A stretch of DNA of 64,000 nucleotides from positions 127,038,891-127,102,890 of the forward strand of contig CM043947.1 in NCBI GenBank assembly GCA_014529385.2, given 5' to 3'. Shown here in pieces: positions 31,267 to 42,223 of the stretch. The position numbers and the translations under genes are program-made. Source of the stretch: Adiantum capillus-veneris (lineage: Eukaryota; Streptophyta; Polypodiopsida; Polypodiales; Pteridaceae). The notes beneath the pieces are model-generated. The model was not told the origin of the DNA. It saw only the letters and a list, made by a program, of their open reading frames with translations, and did not search any database. Positions within the stretch are counted from its first letter, which is position 1. The number at the start of each line of letters is the position of its first letter.

Positions 31267-31792
31267 AGTATGATAATCGATTATTCACAGTTTAAACTTT
31301 AGAGATCATAGTGGCGGAAATGACGATAACGGAAGAAATGAGAGAGAAGATTGATAAAGCATACCTCGCTGCGACAAATGGGATATGGTCGTGATAGAAG
31401 AGCCGCCACCGGCACCGGGTAGAGAAAAAGAAGGGAAAATGAGGGTCTTTGGGTCGATACCTTTGCATGCGGGCTTGGCTTTATGGTTCAATTGCAGATC
31501 CTTTTCCTCAAGCTCTTTCCTCTTCTCGATTGTGCAAAATCTCACCTCATGTCCCGACACTCAAAGAAAGTGTGCCCTCACTTTGTCATCCCCCCCTTTC
31601 CGCGTGTAAGAGCATAGCTTGCATACCCATGCACGAGAACCTCCCACTGTCAACAAGGTGTCCTCCGAGGTCACTTCATCCCACCACGACCATTCCTTCG
31701 CCTTTTGAGTGTTGTCCGCATGAACGGAGGGGGTTGTACGAGAAGAAGAGGCCATGGATTGTCCGAGAAAGAGAGAGCTTGATCCTTGAGGG

Positions 31793-31842
<50 letters not shown>

Positions 31843-32285
31843 AGAGAGAGAGGCTTGACTCCATGAGAGCTTGAGATAAGAGAGCTTGAGAGAGAGGCTT
31901 CACCTCTTGAAAGTTGAGACTGAGGGAGAGAGAGCTTGAGGGAAAGCCCAAGGGAGAGAGGTTGAGAGCTTGAGGCCCGAGCGGCGAGGGTAGAGCTTGA
32001 GAGCAAGGGAGAGAAAAAGCCTTGAGGCCTGTTGCATTTGTGAAGGAATGGGGGGAAGAGGGAGGAATTTATAAGGCTACCCTTGCTCGTTTATGACCGT
32101 GGGCCCTATCTGGTCCATTTTTTCCTAGCCATTTCTAGCCGTTGCTGCTATTCCGGCCCATCAGCTTGTTCGTTCTGGTTTTGTCCGGTCTGTCGGAACG
32201 CTCGTCGTTCCTGGCAATTACAACCGGCCGGAACGCTGTTCCAGCGTTCCAAAAGCCTTGCCTGGTCCATTCCCCGGTAACTATG
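31267..32285 (-). mobile_element. hAT-2 5' end: terminal inverted repeat, promoter region and BED-finger exon
   Basis: The right end is CATAGTTACCGGGGAATGG in minus-strand sense (32285), matching both termini of the MITE at 35700-35860. It is followed by a leader with a TATAAATT box near 32070, a CT/AG tract (31796-31838) and the first exon at 31755. The element abuts a second transposase (hAT-3) exactly at its terminus, so it inserted there. Its left part is lost beyond 31266. Confidence 0.75.
31365..31755 (-). pseudogene. hAT-2 BED zinc-finger exon
   Basis: The exon starts MASSSRTTPSVHADNTQKAK and reads SRAWVCKLCSYTRKGGDDKV then RAHFL, stop, VSGHEVRFC. This is the CxxC...H...C layout of a BED-type DNA-binding finger that binds transposon ends. 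A single in-frame TGA lies between HFL and VSGHE. A Lys/Glu-rich linker follows, and a donor site GAG|GTATGC at 31365/31364 probably ends the exon. The next exon is missing because the family-3 LTR begins 98 bases further on. Confidence 0.65.
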
Positions 32286-32535
32286 GGCAAAATACATCTC
32301 CCCTTTGGAATAGGCAACAATGCCATGGATGGACCTCCTCCTAGTGTCGCTCCATCCATCCGCAATGTAGGTCACACCATACTTCGTTCATTGCCTCTTT
32401 ATGTTGAAGGTTGTCATCTCCACAACGGCCTTCTCACTATCGAGTAGAGTAGTGTGGAGGGCCTCGGAAGAGGGTGGCACATAACGTGCCCCATACTCTC
32501 CAATCCTTGTGCACATGGTCTTGAAGTACTCCGAT
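32286..32535 (-). pseudogene. hAT-3 transposase exon (DUF659 start)
   Basis: The minus-strand frame starts after an acceptor TGTGTAG at 32536 and reads SEYFKTMCTRIGEYGARYVP, PSSEALHTTLLDSEKAVVEM, then (after a stop) GVTYIADGWSDTRRRSIHGI and VAYSKGEMYFA. It is homologous to hAT-1. It is cut at 32286, exactly at the terminal repeat of hAT-2. Confidence 0.8.
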
Positions 32536-32625
32536 CTACACAGTGCACACAAGAGGTATTAGGATTTACTATTTAGATGAGAATGAGAATCGAGATGATT
32601 GTGAGAAAATGATAGTAAGTCTTAC
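32536..32625 (-). other. hAT-3 intron, 90 bp
   Basis: The donor CG|GTAAGACTT (32625) and acceptor CTGTGTAG|AT (32536) give a clean phase-2 join between IPFIKAR and SEYFKTMC. The interior is AT- and T-rich. Confidence 0.7.
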
Positions 32626-33164
32626 CGAGCCTTTATGAAGGGGATGTGATCATGATAGAAAAAGCGTTCAACACTTGCATCCACATCCTGCTTCCTTTTT
32701 GGATCCCAAGTGGTATGTAGGGTACGTTGGTGAGATTTGGGAGTGAAGACCAGAGTAGTATTAGGCATTGAAAATGCCGATCGAAATGATGTCTCCGTCG
32801 TTGCCGCATTACTATCACCACCAACCGATGAAGAAGGTGTAGAAGAGGGAAACACCAATTCGTTGAGGTCGATTGCAGGATGCTTCGGCCTTGCCGCTTC
32901 TTTCTCTTCTTTGTTGGCTTTGATGGCAGCATCATTGGCTTCAACTACCTTCAACAATTGCTCGTTGACTGCCTTGCATATTGCTACTTGTTGTCCCTCT
33001 AGCTTAAGGAGGTGAGGAGGCTTGAGGGAGAGGCTAGAGCATGTGAGGCTTGAGGCTTGAGCGACGTCACGGCGAGCCTTGAGACTTGAGGTTGAGAGCT
33101 TGAAGCCTTGAGGGAGGGATGAGCTGCCCAACTCATGCTTAATCAGATGGTACCATCAGAAGTT
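32626..33164 (-). pseudogene. hAT-3 transposase upstream exon
   Basis: The frame from 33131 reads MGSSSLPQGFKLSTSSLKAR at its start, then LEGQQVAICKAVNEQLLKVV with Lys/Glu-rich helix. HPAIDLNELVFPSSTPSSSV follows, and DVDASVERFFYHDHIPFIKA resembles the conserved FFY...IPF segment before DUF659. The true exon start is uncertain: the first 40 residues are low-complexity and may be intron. The left half is part of a direct duplication. Confidence 0.6.
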
Positions 33165-33530
33165 TTGCCGCATTTACTATCACCACCAACCGATGAAGAA
33201 GGTGTAGAAGAGGGAAACACCAATTCGTTGAGGTCGATTGCAGATGCTTCGGCCTTGCCGCTTCTTCTCTCTTCTTTGTTGCTTTGATGGCAGCATCATT
33301 GGCTTCAACTACCTTTCAACAATTGCTCGTTGACCTGCCTTGCATATTGCTACTTGTTGTCCCTCTAGCTTAAGGAGGTGAGGAGGCTTGAGGGAGAGGC
33401 TAGAGCATGTGAGGCTTGAGGCTTGAGCGACGTCACGGCGAGCCTTGAGACTTGAGGTTGAGAGCTTGAAGCCTTGAGGGAGGGATGAGCTGCCCAACTC
33501 ATGCTTAATCAGATGGTACCATCAGAAGTT
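32801..33530. repeat. Tandem duplication (364 and 366 bp) in hAT-3
   Basis: TTGCCGCATT at 32801 and TTGCCGCATT at 33165 start two near-identical units that both end in GGTACCATCAGAAGTT. The second unit differs by several 1-base indels, which break the frame of the copied exon (33309-33497). Confidence 0.9.
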
Positions 33531-33991
33531 CAAAATGTTGCTTAACATGAATCGCGATCCATGACCCTGAGCCACAATTGACCTATACCAATTTGAGCTA
33601 GTGTTTGTAGCTACCCTAGATGCAATGATGAAGGTTCGACAAATTTGGACTTGTTTTGATCAAGTTAAACTCATTTTTCAGTTTATGGTTGAAGGTTATG
33701 TTGAAGTTTGCATTTTTAGACTTTTATTGACAACTTGTAGGCTGAATTTTGAATCCAATTTCTGGAATGTCTGCTCATAAAATGCCTCACAAACGACCAA
33801 GGAAGCAATGGGAAGCACCTCCCTACCAAGTAATAGAGATTGCATCAAATGAGAAAGTTCAAGTGTCAGAGGAAGAGCTTGCCAAAACACCGGCTAACAT
33901 CTTCATCGGTAGATTTGAAGTAGCCAATGGCACAAAAGTAAAGACAACTATTTTCCCAAAAGAGCTTTGGAATCTCCACCTGCAGCAGCAG
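33531..33991 (+). other. Short unassigned coding-like segment
   Basis: A plus-strand frame from about 33765 reads MSAHKMPHKRPRKQWEAPPY then QVIEIASNEKVQVSEEELAK and TPANIFIGRFEVANGTKVKT. An acceptor-like TTGTAG|GC lies at 33740 just upstream. The composition looks like real protein, not a shadow, but I do not recognise a family. It is cut by the family-2 LTR at 33992. It could be a host exon or another element's ORF. Confidence 0.4.
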
Positions 33992-35070
33992 GGACAGGCA
34001 CCACGTGCCAACAGAAAAGAACAGAGTGAACAACTTTCAGCACTTCAAATAACACTAAACTGAGAGAGAGAGAGAGAGAGAGAGCACAACACACGAGACG
34101 GGGAGTGGCCGAATTCCACTCCAAGAGAGCACTGGCCCCAAACACGAGAGAGCGCTACCATCGGCGTAAAACGGGGTTTATTGTCTTTAGGTCCCCTCGG
34201 CCCCATCGGACGGGGTCCCATAAGTTGGCGGAAACTTCTTTAAAAATAGGCCACTCGACAAGACTCTGTAAGTTAATGAGACTTCTTCTGCTGCTTCTTC
34301 TTAGGGTTTAGGGTCTAGGTACCTCGGCCGGGATCTACAAGTTGGCTCCGTTCTTCAGTGGCTTGACATGTCAACAGTTTGTGAGATCCTCCTCTTGATA
34401 TTTTGGCGTAGCAAAATTAGCCATCACACCCAGACCGCGCTCATCTCTAACAGATGTCTTGATGCACTAAAATTACATACCCAGGCAATCTCACCCAATT
34501 AGAAATATTCAATGGTTGGCACATCACAATGCAACACAAATGCTTACATATGCATGTTACAAGACACAACCAACAGTGCCGCTAAGCACTCCCTCAAGAC
34601 GGACGGTCTGCAGTATGAAGCTACCTCGTCACTCCACCCGCAAATAACCTAAAAAGGTACGGGCCACGAGCTCAGAGGACTCATACGACCAAACGTTCCC
34701 CAGACCGCAGCAGTGCAACTTGCATCGCTTGGAGGTTTCTACGCTTTTGAAGGTTTTCCAGCATACAACGAACACTCCCTAGAAATCCCGTCTGCGTCGT
34801 TCCGAGGTTTTCAAGCATACACCGAAACACTCGCCAAACATCTCGTTTGCGTCGTTCCGAGGTTCAGACATTAGCATTTCTCACTACTACACCCGGGAGC
34901 AAATCACCAAGCATTGAAACCAACATTAAAACCAGAGTCAGACAATTCAAAGCGGCACCAAGACAGGTTTAAAACAAATACTATCCATTTCAAGCAAATT
35001 CCAAGCATGATCACCAAACAAATTCTCAAACAAAAAACTGCTAAAGCAAACTGAAAAAACATTCTCGACA

Positions 35071-35454
35071 TCACGAGCTTGAAAGTCGACTAGGCTTTCG
35101 TCCTGAAACCTCCACCAAAACTTGGGTTAGATTTATTTCATAAGGTTGTAGCTGACCACAGCATGGTCCATAAGCTCTTTGACAAACAGTGTTCCTGTAG
35201 CGGTGATGGTAGTCCCATACATGGCAATCACACAGGGTCTCCAAGGTTATCGGTTCAAGAAGAGAGACTTGGTGAAAGATGTTGAGAAATTTCAAGTTGT
35301 AATCTGCTAGGGTTTCCATAGCAAGCATTTCAAGATACCCCATTCTGCCAAAAGCTACACTGTGAAGGAAGATATCTGAAGGCATGTAACTTCGGTCAAA
35401 AAATTTCTTGAAAGCTTGCCAACTATAGACTTCCACCATTGCATGGCACTGCAT
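35071..35454 (-). pseudogene. Family-2 copy-2 gag remnant
   Basis: The open frame of 127 codons contains YSWQAFKKFFDRSYMPSDIF and GYLEMLAMETLADYNLKFLN, which align with the capsid region of element C and of copy 1. The reading frame is lost outside. Like copy 1 it retains a capsid fragment but no zinc knuckle. Confidence 0.65.
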
Positions 35455-35681
35455 CTGAGAAAAAACAATGGCTTATGCCCCGTAAGACAAAGCGATGAAT
35501 ACGGAAGGGCGCCCGATGCACAATGGACGAAGGGTGGGAGTGGCTAATAAGTCCGGGGTTAGGACACGAGGATTCTTTGATAAAATTTCCTTAAAACTTG
35601 GAAGAGGCATCTTGCTCTGTCTACTCTTTGATAGGACCACTATGCTTTCAAAAAAGCACACGCATGAAGCTCTCATACCAC

Positions 35682-36575
35682 TCTAACGGGACGGACACCC
35701 ATAGTTACCCGGACCGGGAAATCACAACGTGGAACAGGGAACGGCAACGGACATGAAATGCCATTCCTTGTTACAGATACACGCGTCTGAAACACGGAAC
35801 GGAAAGTTGGAGCGGAAACAGGGAACGAAGAGCTAAGAATGGCCATTACCTGTAACTATGCGGGCACCGTGTGCCAGCGAAAAAGAATAGACTGAACAAC
35901 TTTTAACACTTCAAAAAACATTGGACTGCGAGAGAAAGAGAGAGAGCACGACACACGAGACGGGGAGTAGCGAAGTTCCATCCCAAGAGAGCGCTGGCCC
36001 CAAACGCTAGCGCCTCTTTCGATATTTGTTTATGTTGCTTGAACTCAATACAACTCCCATGGCTCTGCTCCGCATCTCCTGCAGGTAGACTATCAAAGTG
36101 AGAGTCCATGGGTCATATTTAAAGAACCCTTGCCTTTAAAAGTAGTTTACATGAAAAGCATTCTAACTTAAAAGCTGCTAGTCCCAAAAGCTACTATCAA
36201 CGTAAAACACGGAAATCCGTATTGAGGCCACGTCAGCAGCTTGCAGCGCAATTCGCGAACGTCTGTACAACTGCCACGTCATCAACCCAGCAACGCAATT
36301 TGCAGAGCCTCAGTACAACCATTGCCACCTCATTAGTTGGGCACGCTAGGTCTTTGTGGGGGTGTCCTGATTTATTTATTGTCTTTAGATTCCCTGGGCC
36401 ACATCGGACCAGGGTCCCATAAGTTGGCAGGAACATCTTTAAAAATAGGTCACTCCGCAAGACTCTGTAAGTTGGAAAGACTTCTTCTGCTTCTTCTTAA
36501 GGTTTAGGCCCCTCGGTCCGAATCCACATGTTCTCTCTATTCTTCAATGGCTTGACACATCAGCACTTTGTGACA
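35682..36575 (-). repeat. Family-2 copy-2 5' LTR interrupted by a MITE
   Basis: It runs from TCTAACGGGACGG (canonical TG changed to TC) to TTTGTGACA. Removing 35700-35860 and one 8-bp duplication restores an LTR of about 725 bp homologous to 16797-17443. Confidence 0.85.
35700..35860. mobile_element. 161-bp hAT-type MITE
   Basis: The termini are CATAGTTAC and GTAACTATG, a perfect 9-bp inverted repeat. The flanks are CGGACACC (35692-35699) and CGGGCACC (35861-35868), an 8-bp duplication with one mismatch, as expected for hAT. The interior has repeated GGAACGG/GGAACAGGGAAC words also found near the hAT-2 terminus (32200-32285), so hAT-2 is the likely parent. There is no coding capacity. Confidence 0.82.
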
Positions 36576-37187
36576 AGCTCACGGGCCTATTTTCCCATGT
36601 TTCCCTATTTTTGCCCATTTATGCAATCGTGAGGGTTGAAGGTCTCAGTCGGGTAGCCTCCTTGCTGAGGTATATAGATACAGAAGGGCGAGGACCCTTT
36701 AGGCATTGCACATCAACCCTAGAGGGGGGCACCCTCCCTTGGGTGCCCCAGTGGGCATGCAGGGGCGGCTAGTGGGCAGCAGAGACAGAGGGAGGCAGCT
36801 GTAGCGTTTTTGGGCAGCCTCCCAAATCTATATTTTTGACCAGCCAACCATGAGCGGCAGGAGGAGGGCTACGTAGCAAGAGGCCTTCAGTCAGATACCT
36901 TGGAGGTTCTTCCACCCGTGCTGCAATCTTTATCCATGCACCCAGAGTAGCAGTCCTAGATCACTTGATCTTCAGGGCATGTCTTCTTTTGCCAGGAGGT
37001 GATCTAGACAGTTGGTTCCCGACTGTTGCCAAAGGTCTCGTGTGCAGTCGGAGTTGGCAGTGTCAAAAGCAATCGCAGTTGTGTGTACCTCGGGTCTATC
37101 CATAGGGATTCGGGGCATGTCAATTTTATGTCGAACCACCCTTGGTCACTCGTATGAGCAGTTTGTTATCACCATGGAAAGCCTTTC

Positions 37188-37245
<58 letters not shown>

Positions 37246-38111
37246 CTAAGAGATCCTGTCTCTTGCTACCTCATTGGATGCACCCTCCCTCTCTCTCACG
37301 CAGACGAAGACCATGTTAAGTAAGGAGCCTGATTCACCCCTTGTAATTATTATTCTCAAAAACTCACATTTGTAAGGCCCCCATATGAGGAGAAGCCAAT
37401 AGTGAGTAAATTCAGGAGCTTGACGGACGAAATATTTCTTTTTGCCGTGATATTGTGGCAGTCGAAAAGTGACCAAAAAACGGCCGATCAATGGTTGATG
37501 GCCGGTTGGCCGGTAGTCGGAAGTATTTGGGCGGTGGCTGAATTCAATGGTCGGTGGACGAATTTCAAGCAGACTTGGCTACGGCTACACATGGGCGCAT
37601 GGCCGATTTCTAGGCGGACTTGTCTACCCGAGGGTGGCTACACATGAGCGTGCGGAGGAGTCCTACTTGGATTTCTCTACACAAGGGCGGCTACACACAG
37701 GTGATGATGTTTTTTACCCTCCTGATCCCTCATGAGATTCTATCTTTGTTTAGTCACCCCCCCCCCGCCCCTCCCCCCAACCCCTCCTCATAGTGCTCTA
37801 CAGTTTTATTTTAGTTGTTTTAGTTTTTTTTCCAGATATTTTATCACATTCTTTGGAGAAGTGACTTTTTGGGTCACATACGTCATTTTGGCTTTTTGAA
37901 GACATTTAGTGTAACATTTTATTTCATTTCATTTCTACTCCAGAGTTGCCTTGTTCATTCATGTGGCATTGCATCTTATCAGAGTCGAGCCATATCAGAG
38001 TCACAAAAAAACACTTTCCAGTTACTCAACATGGGCCATATTAGCACATGCTACATAAGCAATAAGCAAAATTTGTAGGAAATGGAAGAGACCAGACAAA
38101 TGAGACAATAC
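36576..38111. other. Unassigned low-copy-looking region with CT microsatellite
   Basis: No convincing gene. It holds a GGGGGGCACCCTCCCTTGGG inverted word (36725), a CT run (about 37193-37241), a C-rich patch at 37755-37785 and a triplicated CTACAC(A)NGGGCG motif at 37590-37700. It may be intron of the gene represented by the exon at 38112-38390. Confidence 0.4.
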
Positions 38112-38390
38112 CTCGGGCAGCCATAACTTATTCTCCACGTCTGCCATGACAATGTTCAGCCATGCCGCATTCCGAGACTCCACTTCCAATATAGTGGGGA
38201 GGAGGGAACGGCAGAGGGTGCATTTGGGTGAGTAGAATTCAAGCACGGTAGCAGGCTTCTTGAGAGACAAGGCAAGCGCAAGTGCCCGTTGCTCTGCTTG
38301 TCCTTGTTCTTGCGGTGACAATGGGTTATTCCCTGTCTTCTCCAAGCTTTTCTGGTAACTAACACGAAGGGGTCTTGCATCAGGTATGTC
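38112..38390 (-). CDS. Candidate host exon: thioredoxin-like fold protein
   Basis: The minus-strand open stretch from DIPDARPLRVSYQKSLEKTG to ADVENKLWLPE is bounded by an acceptor TTGCAG|GACATA (38391/38390) and a donor GAG|GTATTG (38112/38111). This gives a symmetric 93-codon, phase-0 exon. The core ATVLEFYSPKCTLCRSLLPT has the beta strand and CxxC (CTLC) active-site arrangement of thioredoxin folds, and the ESRNAAWLNIVMADVENK part fits the following helix-strand. It resembles plant plastid thioredoxin-like proteins, but the exact gene cannot be named. Neighbouring exons were not found, so introns must be long or the exon is a relic. It has no stop or frameshift. Confidence 0.55.
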
Positions 38391-39744
38391 CTGCAATCTT
38401 AAAAGACCTTGTTGCAAGTGGGTTAGAAGAAAAAGGCCTATATTTTTCAAGGCTTTCACTGGTAGCGGTGCCTCTAGGTTGCAGCCTCCTGAAGTGGGTG
38501 CCTCCTTTGAGGGCCATCTCAAGCACAGCCACGGAGGTTCCTTCTTGTGTTCCAGTGGGGGTACCATAGGCGAACCGTGAGAGACAGCGGAGCCCTGGAA
38601 GTTCCTGGAGGGGCGACCGTGGGAACACCCAAGAGAATGCAACCCCTGAGGTTTAAACTTTCAACCTTCTCACAAAGGTCTCACCAACTTAGCTACTACG
38701 AGAGGGCCCACAAGGCGAGGGGCTTTTCCCTTCCAAAAATTTGGTCGGGCAAGGGCGGTGTACCATCGGGTAAGAGCCATGCGTAGGCATCACCATGGCC
38801 ACCAAATTGATGCACCAAGTGCTGGGAATGGTGGAGAGAAGGCAAAGACTCTTTATGGCATATTCAAAACAGAGCGGCTGTCGAAAATAAAAGCTGACTT
38901 AGGTGCCACATAATCGCTCACCAGTAGCAGCAAAAATTCTTACATTGCTCAGAGTCTGCAGTCGCTTCGTTTGTGTAAACATATGCCCGTATCATCTTGC
39001 GACTTCTACCAAAGCGGCATGTGCAAGTGCAGGAAGAAATTTTCATGCTATTTCTCGTTACATTGTGTGAACATGGCCTAAGTAAGCCTCAACACTATAT
39101 CCCACGGGGTCTTGAATGAACACCAAGCGGTGGGATTGGTGGTAAGAAACTAGGGCACATTTCTCGCAATGTTTGTGATTTATGTGATGGTTCTAAGTTT
39201 ACATTTTATGTTCTAGTTTACTTTTTCCTGGGATAGGTTACTTTATCACCAGCCAAAGTTGTTAAGGAAGCAGTGAACTGCATGCGACAGGTGGTTAGGG
39301 CATTGGGTGGGCTACCAACCTGTCACTTTTTGAGACGTGGGTGTGAAGGGGGTGGTCAATGAGAGTGACCTTTTGTCGACCATCCACTTGGCTCCAGATC
39401 CACACCCACCATCTTTTTCACCTACCACTATTCAATAAATATTACCCAATGAATGATAGTGTGGCTAAGCAAGGCCTTACTAGCCCTTGTGAGAGCAATT
39501 GTGGATCAAGCTTATTGTCTGCAAATATGGACCATGGGATTAGGCTTGTTGAATAAGGACACGTGGAAAATTCAATGTTTTTCCCTACTTTTGAGAGTGT
39601 TAGAGAGAGGCATTAACTAGGGGGCCACACACTCTGTCTTATAATCTTTTTTAGCGTTTGAAAGGGGGCTTTAACTAGGGGCCACACACACTCTCCCATC
39701 CAGAGTTCACAAGCATGCTAAAATTAGCAAAATCTCAACTAGGT
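38391..39744. other. Unassigned region upstream of the thioredoxin-like exon
   Basis: Both strands contain moderately long frames at 38380-38640, but none shows a known motif. Two similar words, TAACTAGGGGGCCACACACTCT and TAACTAGGGGCCACACACAC, lie 60 bases apart near 39615 and 39670. This is probably intron or intergenic sequence. Confidence 0.35.
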
Positions 39745-41768
39745 TATGAATATTAACATGCTAAAATTGCAAAATCTCGGCTAAATTATGAGCTTGCCTT
39801 GAATAAATCCAGTAAACTTTTACAAGTTTTAATGTAAATATTGGCAAATGCTTCAAATTTTAATCTAAAAACCAGTGTACCCTATTCTCTTGTCATAAAA
39901 AATAATATCTAACTTCACCAAATGATTTTCCCATATTAAACTGATCATTTAGTATGGGAAGATAAAAGGAGAACGAGAGTTAGGATATAGATATGTGCTT
40001 CTAGACCTATCTCAACAGGGGACCAAAAGGAGAAATGGTTTCATCTCAATAGGGGACCAAAAGGAGACAGTCTACTAAAGAGCAATAATGTGCAATAAGT
40101 GCTTCTAAATTTACCTCAGCAAGGGACCAAGAGGAGAGATGGTTATATTTCAATAGGGGTGCAAAAGGAGGTCGTCTATCAAAGAGCAACGTGCATCTAA
40201 TGGAACTTAAAAGACCTTAGGGCTAGCTTCATTAAAGACCTCCAAAAGTTAGTGTTAAAAAGTCATTTGACCTTAAGCAAGCTAGGGTCAACCTTGAGGT
40301 GGGAACCCTACCCAAGCATGAGGTGCTTGTCGGCTTGCTAACTAAAGTGCTTAAAATGTTTGTGGGATCTTTGCCCAAAGCTTGAGGTGATTTTTATGTT
40401 TAAAATGACTAAGATTCTTGAAGTGTTCAATTCAAAGATAATGCTTGATTGACTAAGTGCTTGCAGTATTCAATTCAAACCAAATGACTTAAGAAGCATA
40501 AAAGACACATGTTCAAATGATCCTCCACATGTGGCCCTCACGATGTGCATGAATCCTATTGGATAGGTTTTAAAGGGGTCCAATGAGAATTTAGATGCAT
40601 AAAAATAAATAATTAAGTTTTTTCTCTTAAAGAGAAAAAAGAGGACACATGTCCAAATGAAATAATTAAATAATACAAGACAGAGAAAGAGAGAGAGAGG
40701 TCTCGACCACGCATGAGAGGGAGGTATACTCTCTCACACACACACATACATTCTCTCATTGTGAGGAGTGCAAAGTGCAAGAGCTCCATCTCCTTCTCCA
40801 AGCTTGTTGAGAAGTTGAGAGCCTGCACCAACACTCTTGGCTATGGAATGTAAATCCAACCAAGAGCCATGCTTCAATGCTTAAGCTTGTCATCTTCTTC
40901 ATCTTCATTACTATGCTATTATGCTATGGTAAGCAAGAAAGTGATGATAAGTGAGGAACTATTTCTTTCTCCTATGGATGATTCTTTTTCCTCTTCCCTA
41001 CCCTCATTCCCCACTAGCTCTCTCCACCTTCGAAGGTGTTTGAAGCCTTGGGTTTGAAGCTTGGGATAGTTAATGCTTTTTGCAAAGTTTATGTTATGCT
41101 CGTGATGCATGAAGATTTCCATCTTCATAGCATCACCAAGGTCACAAGGAACACAAAGATTGTATTGTACCAAGTCTCTCTTTATGGGAGAATCTATAAT
41201 ACAAACCCTTTTGGAGGGGGGACCGGATCCAAGTAAATCCGGTCCTCAACAATTGTCATGTTCTCTAATACTCTCTCTCTCTCTCTCTTAAAAGTATTGT
41301 TCATGCTAAGTTAATTAAGTACTATGTTTATGATGCTACCATCAATTAAGTTCACCCTTTATGTTCTCAAAGTAATCTCACAAAAATGCTCACTCTAATT
41401 CTCTTAATTCCGTTATTCTCAAAGTTCATAGGCCATTCGCATTACACTTCTATGGTTAGAAAAAGATATTTTGTTGAGCCCTACACGTCCCATCATCTTA
41501 TGTAGGCCATTGTGATTAGTTGCAAATAGGAAAAGGGCTCAAAAAAAAAATTGAAGCAAAATTTTCATTGGTTGAATGAGAAAGGAATCACTCATCCTAC
41601 TTTCTATATGCTAAAAAAATTACATATGTTTTTCTAAAGATTCCCTCAATTAAGCAAAGGTAGGAACTTGGAGGTGCATTTTGAATATTCTTGGATGCCA
41701 AGCACCTACTCACTCGCTCTTATAAGCAAGTATCTCACCTACTTTATATCAACTAGTCCCACCCCTTA
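39745..41768 (+). repeat. Locus duplicate 1: solo family-4 LTR with flanks
   Basis: Flank 39745-39890 matches 42224-42385 and flank 41447-41768 matches 50332-50665. Between them is a single family-4 LTR (39891-41446). The other duplicate has a full element at the same point, so this copy looks like the product of LTR-LTR recombination. Confidence 0.82.
39891..41446 (+). repeat. Solo family-4 LTR (LTR4a), 1556 bp
   Basis: It starts TGTCATAAAAAATAATATC and ends CGCATTACA, followed by CTTCT. It contains short direct repeats of the type GGGGACCAAAAGGAGA (40018-40175), an AG/CT tract and CACACACA. Confidence 0.85.
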
Positions 41769-42223
41769 TTCAAGGATTACTCCTCTGCATAAAGGACGTG
41801 TCATCCCATGTAGCAATCATAGAGCATGACCATGGCCTTTTGAATGCAAGAGAGAACCTCCATTTGTTACTTCATACTTGACGTCCCTACATGGTTGCAC
41901 CTATATGCACTCTCTCTGGATGATTCTGGCTGGTTGTGGCTCATATACAAGATATCACTGCCAACCTCTCTACTAGTGTGAAGAATGATGTGAGGGAGCA
42001 TAAGGAGTGGACGGAGCAATTCTCATCCATTATGAAGAGAAATAATGGCATAAGACTCCAGAATGACCTTCTAATTTGACAAAGAAAGAAAATCATGTGG
42101 CTCATATACAAGATATCATTGCCAACCTCTCTACTATTGTGAAGAATGATGTGAGGGAGCACAAGGAGTGGACAGAGCACTCCTCATCCATTGTGAAAAG
42201 AAATCCTGGCATAAGACTCAAGA
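41769..42223 (+). repeat. Unassigned spacer with a 160-bp direct duplication
   Basis: GTGGCTCATATACAAGATAT begins at 41936 and 42097, and the two units are about 90% alike. Both keep one plus-strand frame (AHIQDIIANLSTIVKNDVRE then HKEWTEHSSSIVKRN), suggesting a duplicated coding fragment of unknown origin. Confidence 0.6.

Larger units (their letters stand above)
33992..36575 (-). mobile_element. Family-2 non-autonomous LTR element (copy 2)
   Basis: Minus-strand element: 3' LTR 33992-34386 (internally shortened and lacking the terminal TG), polypurine tract 34387-34397 (CAAGAGGAGGA in sense), non-coding body, gag remnant 35071-35454, PBS 35669-35680 (TGGTATGAGAGC) and 5' LTR 35682-36575 with a MITE inside. 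It has no pol genes. It is homologous throughout to copy 1 at 14652-17443, though the left flank is truncated and no target duplication can be confirmed. Confidence 0.8.

Noticed and set aside
38380-38640. Upstream extension of the thioredoxin-like frame to a Met at 38642
   Set aside because: The acceptor site TTGCAG at 38391 and the change to low-information sequence suggest the extension is intron read-through.
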